Under the pieces are notes generated by a model. It saw only the letters and a program-made list of their open reading frames with translations. It made no database searches and had not been told where the DNA came from. DNA of 11,346 nt from Cytophagia bacterium (GTDB lineage: Bacteria; Bacteroidota; Bacteroidia; Cytophagales; Cyclobacteriaceae), in the NCBI GenBank assembly GCA_013373005.1, contig JABXIP010000331.1, forward strand, positions 1 through 11,346, in the 5' to 3' direction. Positions 1 through 6,722 of this stretch are shown one piece after another. A program made the translations under genes and the position numbers. Within the stretch, counting starts at the first letter, position 1, and each line of letters opens with the position of its first letter.

Positions 1-434
1 CCTTCAAACTTCTGATAAATAGTAACCACACCCACATAACGACCATCAGGTTGTCTTTCGAGGTCGGAGATGTAATGTACATCGTACCATTCAATGGTTA
101 CTTTATCGTAATTAAGCGCCATTAGCCTTCTGAAGTACTCTCTTACCTTATAGTATTCGATTTCTTCTTTGGCCAATGATGACACCCCCATTTCGGAACC
201 TGCGGCAAAAAGCTCTTCAGCTCTATCCATTACGCGGGTAGCCTCTGTATAAGGAGTGCTTTTATTACCAATAATCTTGATGTATTTACCAAGGTCTTTT
301 ACTTTTTCTAAAGCCAATGAATCGATGGCCTTTTCTCTGTTCGGGTCAACCGCATTTTGCGCCATAACAGCAGTACTAGTGAAAACTGCTATGAAGGCAA
401 TTGCTAATATTTGAATATATCTTCTGTTCATCAT
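1..434 (-). CDS. Secreted protein of unknown function, 3' end cut by window edge
   Basis: The reverse strand is open from an ATG at 434 to the window edge, giving 144 residues without a stop. The first 26 residues form a signal peptide: Met-Met-Asn-Arg-Arg, a hydrophobic run, then an Ala-x-Ala-type site (VMAQ), so the product is exported. The mature part is rich in Lys, Glu and Tyr, looks helical at first, and ends in a stretch with alternating hydrophobic residues (VTIEWYDVHYI, YVGVVTIYQKFEG) that suggests beta strands. A second in-frame ATG at 431 is equally possible. It starts only 4 nt after the stop of the lipoprotein gene upstream, so the two are almost certainly co-transcribed and may act together in the periplasm. 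I do not recognise the family. Confidence 0.75.
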   Translation of the reverse strand, partial: MMNRRYIQILAIAFIAVFTSTAVMAQNAVDPNREKAIDSLALEKVKDLGKYIKIIGNKSTPYTEATRVMDRAEELFAAGSEMGVSSLAKEEIEYYKVREYFRRLMALNYDKVTIEWYDVHYISDLERQPDGRYVGVVTIYQKFE

Positions 435-438
435 CTTC

Positions 439-912
439 TTATTTTTTCACTAATACCAATTCTTTGATTTTTCCGCTAGGGCTTCTCACTACTTCCATCA
501 CCTTATGCACATTGTTGCCAGTGTCTTTGATGTAGTTGAGATACTTAGTGATATCTGTTGGCTCATCATAATCTTCTGTGCCATTGGCTGCATAGATAAT
601 AATAAGAACAGGAGCACTTCCATTGTCGAATAAGCCTAAAGCTTCTCTAATATTTCTATTGGCAACATCTGTAGAAGAGGCGCTGGCAATAGCCGCAAAA
701 TAATTGTTCAAACGTGAATCTAGGGTTGGCTCAGGAGCGCTTCGAACATCTTTAGGTTCTTCCGGCTCTGGCTCAGGTTCAGGTGTAGGTGTTGGCTCTT
801 CAACTGGCTCTGGTTCAGGCTGAGTGTCAACTACAGCCTTCTGGCTCTTACAAGAAGCCAAAACCAAAACTAGAATTGCGAAGAGAGCTAGTGATTTAAT
901 TGATTTGTTCAT
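439..912 (-). CDS. Small lipoprotein with Pro/Glu-rich stalk
   Basis: This is a 157-residue protein. Residues 1-21 are a lipoprotein signal with lipobox LASC, so Cys21 would be lipidated. Residues 32-62 are a low-complexity Pro-Glu-Thr stalk with PEPEP repeats, likely a flexible spacer holding the C-terminal domain away from the membrane. Residues 64-157 form a small domain with predicted alpha and beta parts: a helix with NYFAAIAS, a strand APVLIIIYA, a conserved-looking acidic patch NGTEDYDEPT, then KYLNYIKD and a final beta pair. I recall similar tails in unannotated Bacteroidota lipoproteins but cannot name a family. It is the first gene of a two-gene unit with the secreted protein 4 nt downstream. 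No Shine-Dalgarno is visible before the ATG. Confidence 0.8.
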   Translation of the reverse strand: MNKSIKSLALFAILVLVLASCKSQKAVVDTQPEPEPVEEPTPTPEPEPEPEEPKDVRSAPEPTLDSRLNNYFAAIASASSTDVANRNIREALGLFDNGSAPVLIIIYAANGTEDYDEPTDITKYLNYIKDTGNNVHKVMEVVRSPSGKIKELVLVKK

Positions 913-1222
913 CTGGATTAAATTTGTTTTATGTTGCTCTTAGTCATTTTATGGGTGACTGGACAAATAACGTTCCAATCATTTCCTTTAACGCACAATA
1001 GGTCTCAGGCGGATATCTCCCACAAAAATATTTTTGAAATGAGAAAATGCCTCTCAATTTGACAAGTATTTTGTCACTGACGGGATTATAAAGGTGTAAG
1101 CTGAAATTGATAGAGCAATTTATCGGTATTTCACCTACTCCAACCCAACAACACACTCCGCTTATTCGGAAAGTGATCGCCTTAGCACATCGTATTGCTC
1201 TCGAAATGATGTACTTAAAGAA
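913..1222. other. 310-base gap without a convincing gene
   Basis: This stretch separates two minus-strand lipoprotein genes. Reading frames on the minus strand at 944-1156 and 1162-1344 have implausible composition or overlap the lipoprotein gene, and I reject them. It should contain the promoter of the 912-start gene, but I see no clear TAnnTTTG match. An 8-bp inverted repeat AGAGCAAT (1112-1119) / ATTGCTCT (1194-1201) encloses a smaller imperfect hairpin around 1154-1174 (CACTCCG, loop, CGG-AA-AGTG). No T-tract follows on the minus strand, so it is not an obvious intrinsic terminator. Confidence 0.5.
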
Positions 1223-2005
1223 TTAATTCTCACCTGGGGAACCAGCAACAGAAGCTCCTTCAGGCATTTCAAAATTCTCCATGTCAGGATACTCTTCCGA
1301 AACCTGAACATTTGTAAAGGCTGTGGCCCCTCCTCTCGGATCACCTACCATACCATCGGCATATCTGTACCACTGTAATGAGCCAGGTAACAGAACACCT
1401 CCAACATTCTGCCAACCTTCATATTTAATCAGGTTATATCTATCGCTAGCCTCACCTCCAAAAGTGGCATTATATAGCAACCAATGCATTTGATTAGTTT
1501 CCGGATCGGAGCAGATAATGTATGAATCGTTAGGAGAATCGCCCACATCTGAGTTGTAGGTTACCTTTACGGTATTGTAAGTCTTACCATCCAAAACAAT
1601 AGGTTCTCCCTGCTCATAATTAACACCTGGATCTCCCACCACAAAAGGAAAAGCATAGAAGTAGAACATCAGGTTATAACGCATACGCTGTTGATCTGCA
1701 TTTTCTGAAGGTGGATACACCCACACATTCTCGCCATCAAAACCTACAGTCTGATTTTCAGACTCAATTTTAGTGTATCTATTCTGAAGATCTACTAAGG
1801 TTTTGCTAGCGCCACTTTCATAGGAAAGGGTTTTAAGTTTTGTCCAGCTATCAAAGCCTCCGTGTGCATCGAAAACTTCGATAATCGCAGGAATATGATG
1901 AGCCGTATAATCTGGCTGAGCCGGAGACTCATTTTTTTCTTGCTGTTTGGTCCCCGAACAGGCCATTAGCAACGTCAATAGAGAGCAGATCAAATATTTC
2001 TTCAT
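1223..2005 (-). CDS. DUF6503-like lipoprotein
   Basis: The product has 260 residues. Residues 1-16 are a lipoprotein signal with lipobox LMAC (Cys16), followed by a short polar linker. The rest resembles the DUF6503 group of Bacteroidota cell-envelope proteins: an early AHGGFDSW segment, an FDGENVWVYPP segment near residues 89-99, an FYFYAFPFVVGDPGVNYE core near 115-132, a YNTVKVTY strand, a 'DPETNQMHWLLYNATFG' region and a late LPGSLQWYRY strand. The alternating pattern suggests a mostly antiparallel beta fold like that of LolA-type lipid carriers. The family match is from memory of its pattern, and its biochemical role is unknown to me. It is transcribed alone, divergently from the gene at 2075, with a candidate promoter at 2028-2055. 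Confidence 0.75.
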   Translation of the reverse strand: MKKYLICSLLTLLMACSGTKQQEKNESPAQPDYTAHHIPAIIEVFDAHGGFDSWTKLKTLSYESGASKTLVDLQNRYTKIESENQTVGFDGENVWVYPPSENADQQRMRYNLMFYFYAFPFVVGDPGVNYEQGEPIVLDGKTYNTVKVTYNSDVGDSPNDSYIICSDPETNQMHWLLYNATFGGEASDRYNLIKYEGWQNVGGVLLPGSLQWYRYADGMVGDPRGGATAFTNVQVSEEYPDMENFEMPEGASVAGSPGEN

Positions 2006-2027
2006 GGTGATGGTTTTGCTTAAAGCT

Positions 2028-2055
2028 GAAATTTAAGAACTTAAACAACGGTCAA
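2028..2055 (-). promoter_or_regulatory. Candidate Bacteroidota-type promoter for the DUF6503-like gene
   Basis: On the minus strand, TTG (2055-2053) is followed after 17 nt by TAAATTTC (2035-2028), one base from the TAnnTTTG -7 consensus. The spacing fits the TTG-N17-TAnnTTTG pattern described for this phylum. The start codon lies 23 nt further on. The last base of the -7 box deviates from consensus. Confidence 0.4.
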
Positions 2056-2074
2056 TTAAAAAACATTCAATCCA

Positions 2075-2395
2075 ATGAATAAGGCGGAACAAATATTCGA
2101 AGAGTTAATAGCTCATTTTAAACAGCACCCTGAGGTGAAGGAAGGCAAGATGATGTCATCTCGCGGCCTACAATACAAAGGCAAAAACTTCCTATTCAAC
2201 TGGGATGAGAAGATGTGCTTCAGGCTTGGCAGGGAGTTTGATCCCGGCTCTGAGGGCATTCACAACTTCAGCTTATTAAACCCATTCAAAAGCAAGCCTC
2301 CACTGAAAGACTGGTTTGTTCTAACTACTGATTTCGACAAGTGGCCACTTCTGGCCGAAATCGCTTATGAGAAAATGAGAAAGGAGCTGGGTTAA
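2075..2395 (+). CDS. Small TfoX N-terminal-domain-like protein
   Basis: The product is a cytoplasmic protein of 106 residues with no signal peptide. Its order of elements (a helix of about 15 residues, a KMMSSRGLQYKGKNFLFNWDEKMCFRLG segment read as strand-turn-strand, then a Trp-containing C-terminal helix WPLLAEIAYEKMRKEL) recalls the TfoX N-terminal domain and the related YjbR fold, which have a similar 'GK-M-G-GL-Y-G--FA----D-L--R' pattern and nearly the same length. In Gammaproteobacteria TfoX controls competence genes, but most small stand-alone members, like this one, have no known function. It lies 69 bases from the divergent lipoprotein gene and 52 bases before metZ, which appears to have its own -7 box. 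Confidence 0.7.
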   Translation: MNKAEQIFEELIAHFKQHPEVKEGKMMSSRGLQYKGKNFLFNWDEKMCFRLGREFDPGSEGIHNFSLLNPFKSKPPLKDWFVLTTDFDKWPLLAEIAYEKMRKELG

Positions 2396-2422
2396 TTCTT
2401 ACCATAAAGTCACAAAGACCTG

Positions 2423-2430
2423 TAAATTTG
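2423..2430 (+). promoter_or_regulatory. Candidate -7 promoter box for metZ-cinA
   Basis: TAAATTTG matches the Bacteroidota -7 consensus TAnnTTTG exactly and lies 17 bases before the metZ ATG, implying a leader of only about 10 nt. No good TTTG or TTG element stands 17-23 bases upstream, so the call rests on the -7 box alone. Confidence 0.35.
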
Positions 2431-2447
2431 ATGCTCATACAAGTAGC

Positions 2448-3623
2448 ATGAGCAAAGACCAGAAATTCGAAACCCAAGCTATCCGCACTCAAATTGAGTC
2501 GACACACGCACAGGAGCACTCTACTCCTATGTATCTCACTTCCAGCTTCACCTATACCGATGCTGAGGAGATGCGCGCCTCATTTGCCGGAGAAAATGAC
2601 AGGCATATTTACAGCCGCTTTAGCAATCCCAATTATCAGGAGCTAATTGACAAATTATGTCAGATGGAGGGTGCCGAAGCAGGTTATGTTTTTGCAACAG
2701 GAATGGCAGCAATATTCTCAACATTTGCCGCGCTCACCAAAACCGGAGACCATATCATTAGCTGTAGATCTATCTTCGGTTCAACACACACCGTATTCAC
2801 TAAAATATTCCCTAAGTGGAACATTGAAACCAGCTATGTGGAAGTAGACAACTCGGCAGGCTGGGAATCTGCAGTTCAACCCAACTCAAAAATATTCTAC
2901 CTAGAAACCCCAACCAACCCCGGAGTTGACCTGGTTGATTTGGAAGCAGCATCTACTTTCTGCAAAAAACATAATCTAATTCTCATTGTAGACAACTGCT
3001 TTGCCACACCATACCTTCAACAACCGATTAAATTCGGAGCTGATTTGGTCATTCATTCTGCTACCAAGTTCATCGATGGACAAGGCCGGGTGATGGGTGG
3101 AATCACCGTGGGAAGAAAAGACTTGATTGAAGAGATTTATGCCTTCAGCAGAAGCACAGGCCCTGCCCTCTCTCCTTTCAATGCATGGGTGCTTTCCAAA
3201 AGTTTGGAAACTCTGGCGGTTAGAATGGACAGACATTGCAATAATGCTCTCAAATTGGCAGAATTCCTTTCTGATCATACTGAAGTAGAATGGGTAAAAT
3301 ACCCGGGACTTAAGAGCCATCCGCAATATGAGATTGCTCAAAAACAGATGAATGCCGGTGGTGCTGTAGTCGCTTTTGGCGTAAAAGGTGGGCTAGAAAA
3401 AGGCAGAAGCTTTCTCAACAAGCTGAAAATGTGCTCCCTCACTGCCAATTTAGGTGACAGCAGAACCATTGCCACACACCCATCTTCAACAACCCATGCT
3501 AAACTTTCTGAAGAGGAACGTCAAAAAGTTGGCATTAATCCAGAACTGATTCGTATTTCAGTAGGTTTAGAACATATTGACGATATCATTTCCGATATTC
3601 AACAGGCTTTAGCACAAGGATAA
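2448..3623 (+). CDS. metZ: O-succinylhomoserine sulfhydrylase-type PLP enzyme
   Basis: This 391-residue protein belongs to the Cys/Met metabolism family of PLP-dependent enzymes (fold type I), which join sulfide or cysteine to an activated homoserine. Visible landmarks are IYSRFSNP at residues 54-61 (Tyr55 and Arg57 contact the PLP phosphate of the neighbouring subunit), ATGMAA at 83-88, Asp182 in VDNCFATP (pairs with the PLP nitrogen), and the Schiff-base lysine Lys207 in HSATKFIDGQGR. The DGQGR-MGG segment after the lysine is typical of MetZ rather than of MetB or methionine gamma-lyase, so direct sulfhydrylation of O-acylhomoserine to homocysteine is the most likely reaction. Substrate choice (succinyl or acetyl) is not settled by sequence alone. 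Length is normal. The start lacks a Shine-Dalgarno. cinA begins one base after the stop. Confidence 0.88.
   Translation: MSKDQKFETQAIRTQIESTHAQEHSTPMYLTSSFTYTDAEEMRASFAGENDRHIYSRFSNPNYQELIDKLCQMEGAEAGYVFATGMAAIFSTFAALTKTGDHIISCRSIFGSTHTVFTKIFPKWNIETSYVEVDNSAGWESAVQPNSKIFYLETPTNPGVDLVDLEAASTFCKKHNLILIVDNCFATPYLQQPIKFGADLVIHSATKFIDGQGRVMGGITVGRKDLIEEIYAFSRSTGPALSPFNAWVLSKSLETLAVRMDRHCNNALKLAEFLSDHTEVEWVKYPGLKSHPQYEIAQKQMNAGGAVVAFGVKGGLEKGRSFLNKLKMCSLTANLGDSRTIATHPSSTTHAKLSEEERQKVGINPELIRISVGLEHIDDIISDIQQALAQG
3616..3620 (+). promoter_or_regulatory. Ribosome binding site of cinA inside the metZ end
   Basis: AAGGA sits in the last codons of metZ, 4 nt before the cinA ATG at 3625. It fixes the cinA start and suggests translational coupling to metZ, whose stop codon ends one base before that ATG. 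Confidence 0.55.
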
Positions 3624-3624
3624 A

Positions 3625-4872
3625 ATGAAGCAAATTCTGGCAGAGATTCTCACCATTGGTGATGAAATACTCTATGGACAAATAACAGATACCAACTCCC
3701 AATGGATCAGCTCTGAGCTGGATCAGCTTGGAATACGAGTAATTCGTAAAACAACGGTTGGCGACACCAAAGAAGCCATTCTCGGAGCTTTTGCCGAAGC
3801 AGAAGAAAGAGCAGACATGGTGCTTATTACCGGTGGATTGGGTCCAACCAATGACGATCTGACCATGCCAATGCTGGCTCAGTATTTCGATAGTGAAATT
3901 GTAATGAACGATGCTGTTCTGGCTCATGTGAAGCATTTCTTTGAAAGCAGAGGGAGAACTTTCACGGAGCTGAATAAGAGGCAAGCACTCGTACCTAAAG
4001 TAGCTGAAGTACTGCATAACGAAATGGGCACTGCTCCGGGAACCTGGTACGAGCGCAATGGAAAAGTATTCGTTTCCATGCCCGGAGTTCCTCATGAGAT
4101 GAAGAACCTGATGAAGACCTTGGTGCTACCCAAGCTGGCCAAATTCTTCAAAACTCCAGTGATCTATCACAAACTGATTAAGACTGTTGGTATTGGCGAA
4201 TCTTTCCTGGCAGATAAAATAAAAGACTGGGAGGACAGTCTTCCCGAGCATATCTCTCTGGCCTACCTTCCAAGTGTGGGACAGGTAAAACTAAGACTCA
4301 CTGCCGTTGGCGAACACAGAGATGAGCTGAAAGCCGATGTACAAAAACTAATAGACGAACTCATTCCATTGGCTGGCTCCTACATTTATGGCTATGACAA
4401 CACCACCCTTGAAGAGGCAGTAGGACAGTTACTCAAAGCACAAGGAAAAACCATTGCCCTGGCTGAGAGTTGTTCAGGTGGCTATGTACAGCATAAAATC
4501 ACCACCATAGCAGGTTCATCGGAATATTTTCAAGGAGGCGTTGTACCTTACCATAATAATCATAAGATTAAGGTACTTGGGGTGAAACCAGAAACGCTGG
4601 ATGTTCATGGCGCAGTAAGCCAAGAATGTGTAAAAGAAATGGCCGAAGGAGTTAGAACACTTTTTAAAGCCGATATTGGAGCTTCCTCAAGTGGAATTGC
4701 TGGCCCTGGAGGCGGTTCGGAAGAGAAACCGGTAGGCACAGTTTGGATTGCTTTTGCCGATGGAAAAGAAACCATCACTAAAAAGCTGCAACTAACACAG
4801 AATAGATTATTAAATATTGAATTGACTCAAATTGCAGTATTAAATTTGGTCAGGAAAAGTTTAAGTCATTGA
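3625..4872 (+). CDS. cinA: CinA family protein (MoCF-like domain plus NMN amidohydrolase domain)
   Basis: The 415-residue product has the full two-domain CinA layout. Residues 4-170 are the MoCF/COG1058 domain, with ILTIGDEILYGQITDTNS at 8-25, the TGGLGPTNDD loop at 69-78 and SMPGVPHEM at 151-159. A linker region follows (about 175-255). Residues 260-413 are the PncC-type domain, with the AESCSGG active-site motif at 280-286 (usually ESCTGG; Ser for Thr is a mild variant), GGVVPYHNN near 304-312 and GIAGPGGG near 357-364. CinA proteins cleave nicotinamide mononucleotide to nicotinate mononucleotide and ammonia in pyridine-nucleotide salvage, and the N-terminal domain has been linked to ADP-ribose or NAD-derived pyrophosphate cleavage. 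The competence-linked name comes from Streptococcus. It is coupled to metZ, and no terminator separates it from the downstream E2 promoter. Confidence 0.92.
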   Translation: MKQILAEILTIGDEILYGQITDTNSQWISSELDQLGIRVIRKTTVGDTKEAILGAFAEAEERADMVLITGGLGPTNDDLTMPMLAQYFDSEIVMNDAVLAHVKHFFESRGRTFTELNKRQALVPKVAEVLHNEMGTAPGTWYERNGKVFVSMPGVPHEMKNLMKTLVLPKLAKFFKTPVIYHKLIKTVGIGESFLADKIKDWEDSLPEHISLAYLPSVGQVKLRLTAVGEHRDELKADVQKLIDELIPLAGSYIYGYDNTTLEEAVGQLLKAQGKTIALAESCSGGYVQHKITTIAGSSEYFQGGVVPYHNNHKIKVLGVKPETLDVHGAVSQECVKEMAEGVRTLFKADIGASSSGIAGPGGGSEEKPVGTVWIAFADGKETITKKLQLTQNRLLNIELTQIAVLNLVRKSLSH

Positions 4873-4875
4873 AAC

Positions 4876-4907
4876 TTTGATAATATTTGGTAATTCACTT
4901 ACTTTTG
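4876..4907 (+). promoter_or_regulatory. Promoter of the E2 gene (Bacteroidota type)
   Basis: TTTG at 4876-4879 and TACTTTTG at 4900-4907 are separated by 20 nt. Both match the TTTG / TAnnTTTG consensus exactly, and the predicted start near 4914 leaves a leader of about 34 nt before the ATG at 4948. This is the best promoter match in the window and makes the E2 gene an independent unit. Confidence 0.6.
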
Positions 4908-4947
4908 TGGGTTAGCGCAAACGTTATAATTCACTAAAAACAAGGAA

Positions 4948-6261
4948 ATGGCTATAGTAGAAATGGTAATGCCGAAGATGGGAGAAAGTATCATGGAGGG
5001 TACTGTACTGTCTTGGCTTAAACAAGAAGGAGACACGATAGAGGCTGATGAGTCAGTACTTGAGGTGGCTACCGACAAAGTGGATACGGAAGTTCCGGCC
5101 ACACACGGAGGTGTACTCAAAGAAATTTTAGTGAAAGAAGGCGATGTGGTAGCCGTTGGTGCTCCAATTGCCAAAATTGAAACTGAAGCTGCAGAAGAAA
5201 CAGCTTCTGCCCCGGCTCCTGCAACTCCTGCAGTAAGCAATGGACAGTCCAAAGAAGAAACTAAACCAGAACCCGTTGCAGCAACCGCAGCCAGTAATGG
5301 ACATGTCGCTGCTCAGGTAACATCAGATCGCTTCTACTCTCCACTGGTGATGAGCATTGCTCGCCAGGAAAATATTCCAATGGCAGAGTTGGAAACCATT
5401 CCGGGAACAGGAAGAGAAGGCCGCGTGACCAAGAGCGACATTCTTTCCTATGTAAAAGCCAGACCAGCAGGTGGTGCACAAGTTCAGGCAGCTCCGGCAC
5501 CAGCAGCTGCTCCTCAAAGAGCGCCTCAGCCAATGCCGGTATCTATCTCAGGTGAAGATGAAATCATCGAGATGGACCGCATGCGTAAGATGATTGCCGA
5601 GCGCATGGTAGACAGCAAGCGCATTTCTCCGCATGTAACTTCATTTGTGGAAGCTGACGTAACCAACATCGTTTACTGGAGAAACAGAGTGAAAAACCAG
5701 TTCATGGAAAGAGAGAATGAGCCAATCACTTTCACTCCTATCTTTATCGAAGCTATCGTTAAAGCCATGAAGGATTATCCAATGATGAACATTCAGGTAG
5801 ATGGCAACAAAATCATTAAGAAGAAAAACATCAATATCGGTATGGCAGTAGCCCTACCGTCAGGTAACCTTATTGTTCCGGTCATTCACAATGCCGATCA
5901 GCTGAGTTTAGTTGGCTTAACCAAAAAGGTAAACCAACTGGCTAAGAAAGCGCGTGAAAACAAACTTACTCCAGATGATCTTCAAGGTGGAACCTACACG
6001 GTTTCAAATGTTGGGTCATTCGGTAATGTAATGGGCACACCAATCATTATGCAGCCTCAAGTAGGTATCATGGCACTAGGTGCGGTTCAGAAGAAACCGG
6101 CTGTGGTTGAAACTCCTGCTGGAGATGCCATTGCCATCAGGCACAAAATGTTCCTCTCTCACTCATATGACCACAGAGTAGTAGATGGCTCATTGGGCGG
6201 TATGTTCGTGCGCAGAGTAGCTGACTACCTAGAAAGATTCGATTTGAATAGAAGCTTCTGA
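4948..6261 (+). CDS. Dihydrolipoamide acyltransferase (E2) of a 2-oxo acid dehydrogenase complex
   Basis: The 437-residue product forms the core of a 2-oxo acid dehydrogenase complex and transfers acyl groups from the lipoyl arm to CoA. Residues 1-79 are a single lipoyl domain with lipoylation site Lys44 in ATDKVDTEV. A Pro/Ala/Glu-rich linker runs to about 127. The E1/E3-binding domain spans about 129-168 (YSPLVMSIARQENI... GTGREGRVTKSDI). A second Pro/Ala linker (172-198) leads to the catalytic domain at about 205-437, with the SYDHRVVDG motif at 406-414 (His409 and Asp413 catalytic). The domain order is that of branched-chain keto acid or generic E2 enzymes of Bacteroidota; pyruvate or 2-oxoglutarate cannot be excluded, as E1 and E3 are not in the window. 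AAGGA at 4942-4946 supports the start. Its last 15 codons are duplicated at 7911-7955. Confidence 0.92.
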   Translation: MAIVEMVMPKMGESIMEGTVLSWLKQEGDTIEADESVLEVATDKVDTEVPATHGGVLKEILVKEGDVVAVGAPIAKIETEAAEETASAPAPATPAVSNGQSKEETKPEPVAATAASNGHVAAQVTSDRFYSPLVMSIARQENIPMAELETIPGTGREGRVTKSDILSYVKARPAGGAQVQAAPAPAAAPQRAPQPMPVSISGEDEIIEMDRMRKMIAERMVDSKRISPHVTSFVEADVTNIVYWRNRVKNQFMERENEPITFTPIFIEAIVKAMKDYPMMNIQVDGNKIIKKKNINIGMAVALPSGNLIVPVIHNADQLSLVGLTKKVNQLAKKARENKLTPDDLQGGTYTVSNVGSFGNVMGTPIIMQPQVGIMALGAVQKKPAVVETPAGDAIAIRHKMFLSHSYDHRVVDGSLGGMFVRRVADYLERFDLNRSF

Positions 6262-6263
6262 TC

Positions 6264-6298
6264 TAGAAGTTAGATTATAGATCATAGACATCAGACAA
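6264..6298. repeat. Degenerate 7-bp tandem repeat, five units, after the E2 stop
   Basis: Starting two bases after the stop codon, five consecutive heptamers fit NAGANNN in strict register. The second is TAGATTA and the fourth is TAGACAT; the last begins with C and runs into the terminator stem. The same kind of array follows the detached E2 tail at 7958-7992 and shares these two units. Confidence 0.55.
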
Positions 6299-6337
6299 AA
6301 CCCCAGCTTGAGGAATCAGGTTGGGGTTTTCTTTTTT
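6297..6337 (+). terminator. Intrinsic terminator of the E2 gene
   Basis: AAAACCCCA (6297-6305) pairs perfectly with TGGGGTTTT (6322-6330) around a 16-nt loop, followed by C and a run of six T. It lies 35 bases past the E2 stop. Confidence 0.75.
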
Positions 6338-6404
6338 ATTGAATGTTCCGATGTAAGCAATAAAAAGTTAGAATCTCATTCTTGAGCCGGTAAGCCAAGG
6401 TTAA

Positions 6405-6590
6405 AAAGCATTAACACTCCATTCTTTAAGACACAATTTTGCAACTCACTTATTAGAAAATGGCGTTGACCTTAGGTCTATTCAAGTACCTCTCGGACAT
6501 AACTCGAGTAGAACTACTGAAATATATACACATATCACACATAAAGGATGGAAAACGATAACAAGTCCACTCGATCAACTTGACATTTAG
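6405..6590 (+). pseudogene. C-terminal remnant of a tyrosine recombinase (integrase)
   Basis: Sixty-one codons ending in TAG at 6588 encode the end of a phage-type/XerC-like integrase. The box II signature is unmistakable: LHSLRH (catalytic His-x-x-Arg, CAT at 6420 to AGA at 6429) followed by NFATHLLENGVDLRSIQ, then LGH with the second histidine at 6498, then TTEIYTHIT with the nucleophile tyrosine at 6525-6527, and a SPLDQLDI tail common in Bacteroidota integrases. A stop codon at 6402 closes the frame upstream, and no start codon, core-binding domain or box I arginine is present, so some 300 residues are missing. Pro in VPLGH, where Leu is usual, also suggests decay. It lies just inside the E2 gene end, where integrative elements carry their integrase. 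Confidence 0.8.
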
Positions 6591-6627
6591 AATGTGTCAT
6601 TATATAACGTTGGGACTCATGCCGAAA
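6591..6627. other. Short spacer between integrase remnant and Fic control region
   Basis: It holds GTTGGGA at 6609-6615, which resembles the right-hand core (GTTRRRY) of an integron attC site except in its last base. The sequence before it (TGACA at 6581, then TGTGTCA at 6594) can form a small hairpin across the integrase stop. Nothing firmer can be said. Confidence 0.25.
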
Positions 6628-6722
6628 AACGAGAGTAAGTTTTACCTTTCACCTCGAAACAAGAGTAAATAATTAGTATTTTTACCTTTGAATAAAGGTC
6701 AAGTGTAAATATTACTCTCGTT
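6628..6722 (+). promoter_or_regulatory. Repeat-rich promoter and probable operator region of the fic gene
   Basis: TACCTTTG at 6683-6690 matches the TAnnTTTG -7 box. Around it lie several repeats. AACGAGAGTAA (6628-6638) recurs as AACAAGAGTAA exactly 30 bp on (6658-6668) and as an exact inverted copy at 6712-6722, touching the ATG. TTTTACCTTT occurs at 6640-6649 and again 40 bp on at 6680-6689. ACCTTT and AAAGGT (6684-6689 and 6694-6699) form a palindrome over the -7 box and probable start site. No good TTTG stands at -33, which suits an activated or tightly repressed promoter. The winged-helix end of the Fic protein is the obvious candidate to bind here. Confidence 0.5.

Noticed and set aside
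944..1156. 70-codon minus-strand reading frame
   Set aside because: Cys- and aromatic-rich composition, no family resemblance, no ribosome site, and it lies in an otherwise gene-free gap.
1162..1344. 60-codon minus-strand frame overlapping the DUF6503-like gene
   Set aside because: It overlaps the 3' end of a clear lipoprotein gene in another frame and has no recognisable domain.
3586..4095. 169-codon minus-strand frame opposite cinA
   Set aside because: Shadow of cinA, whose motifs are intact on the plus strand; the antisense protein has no plausible features.
5261..5533. Minus-strand frames opposite the E2 linkers
   Set aside because: They arise from the Ala/Pro-rich linker codons read backwards.
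6581..6615. Second complete attC site before fic
   Set aside because: Only the right-hand GTTGGGA word is present; no matching YYYAAC arm or proper inner boxes were found upstream.
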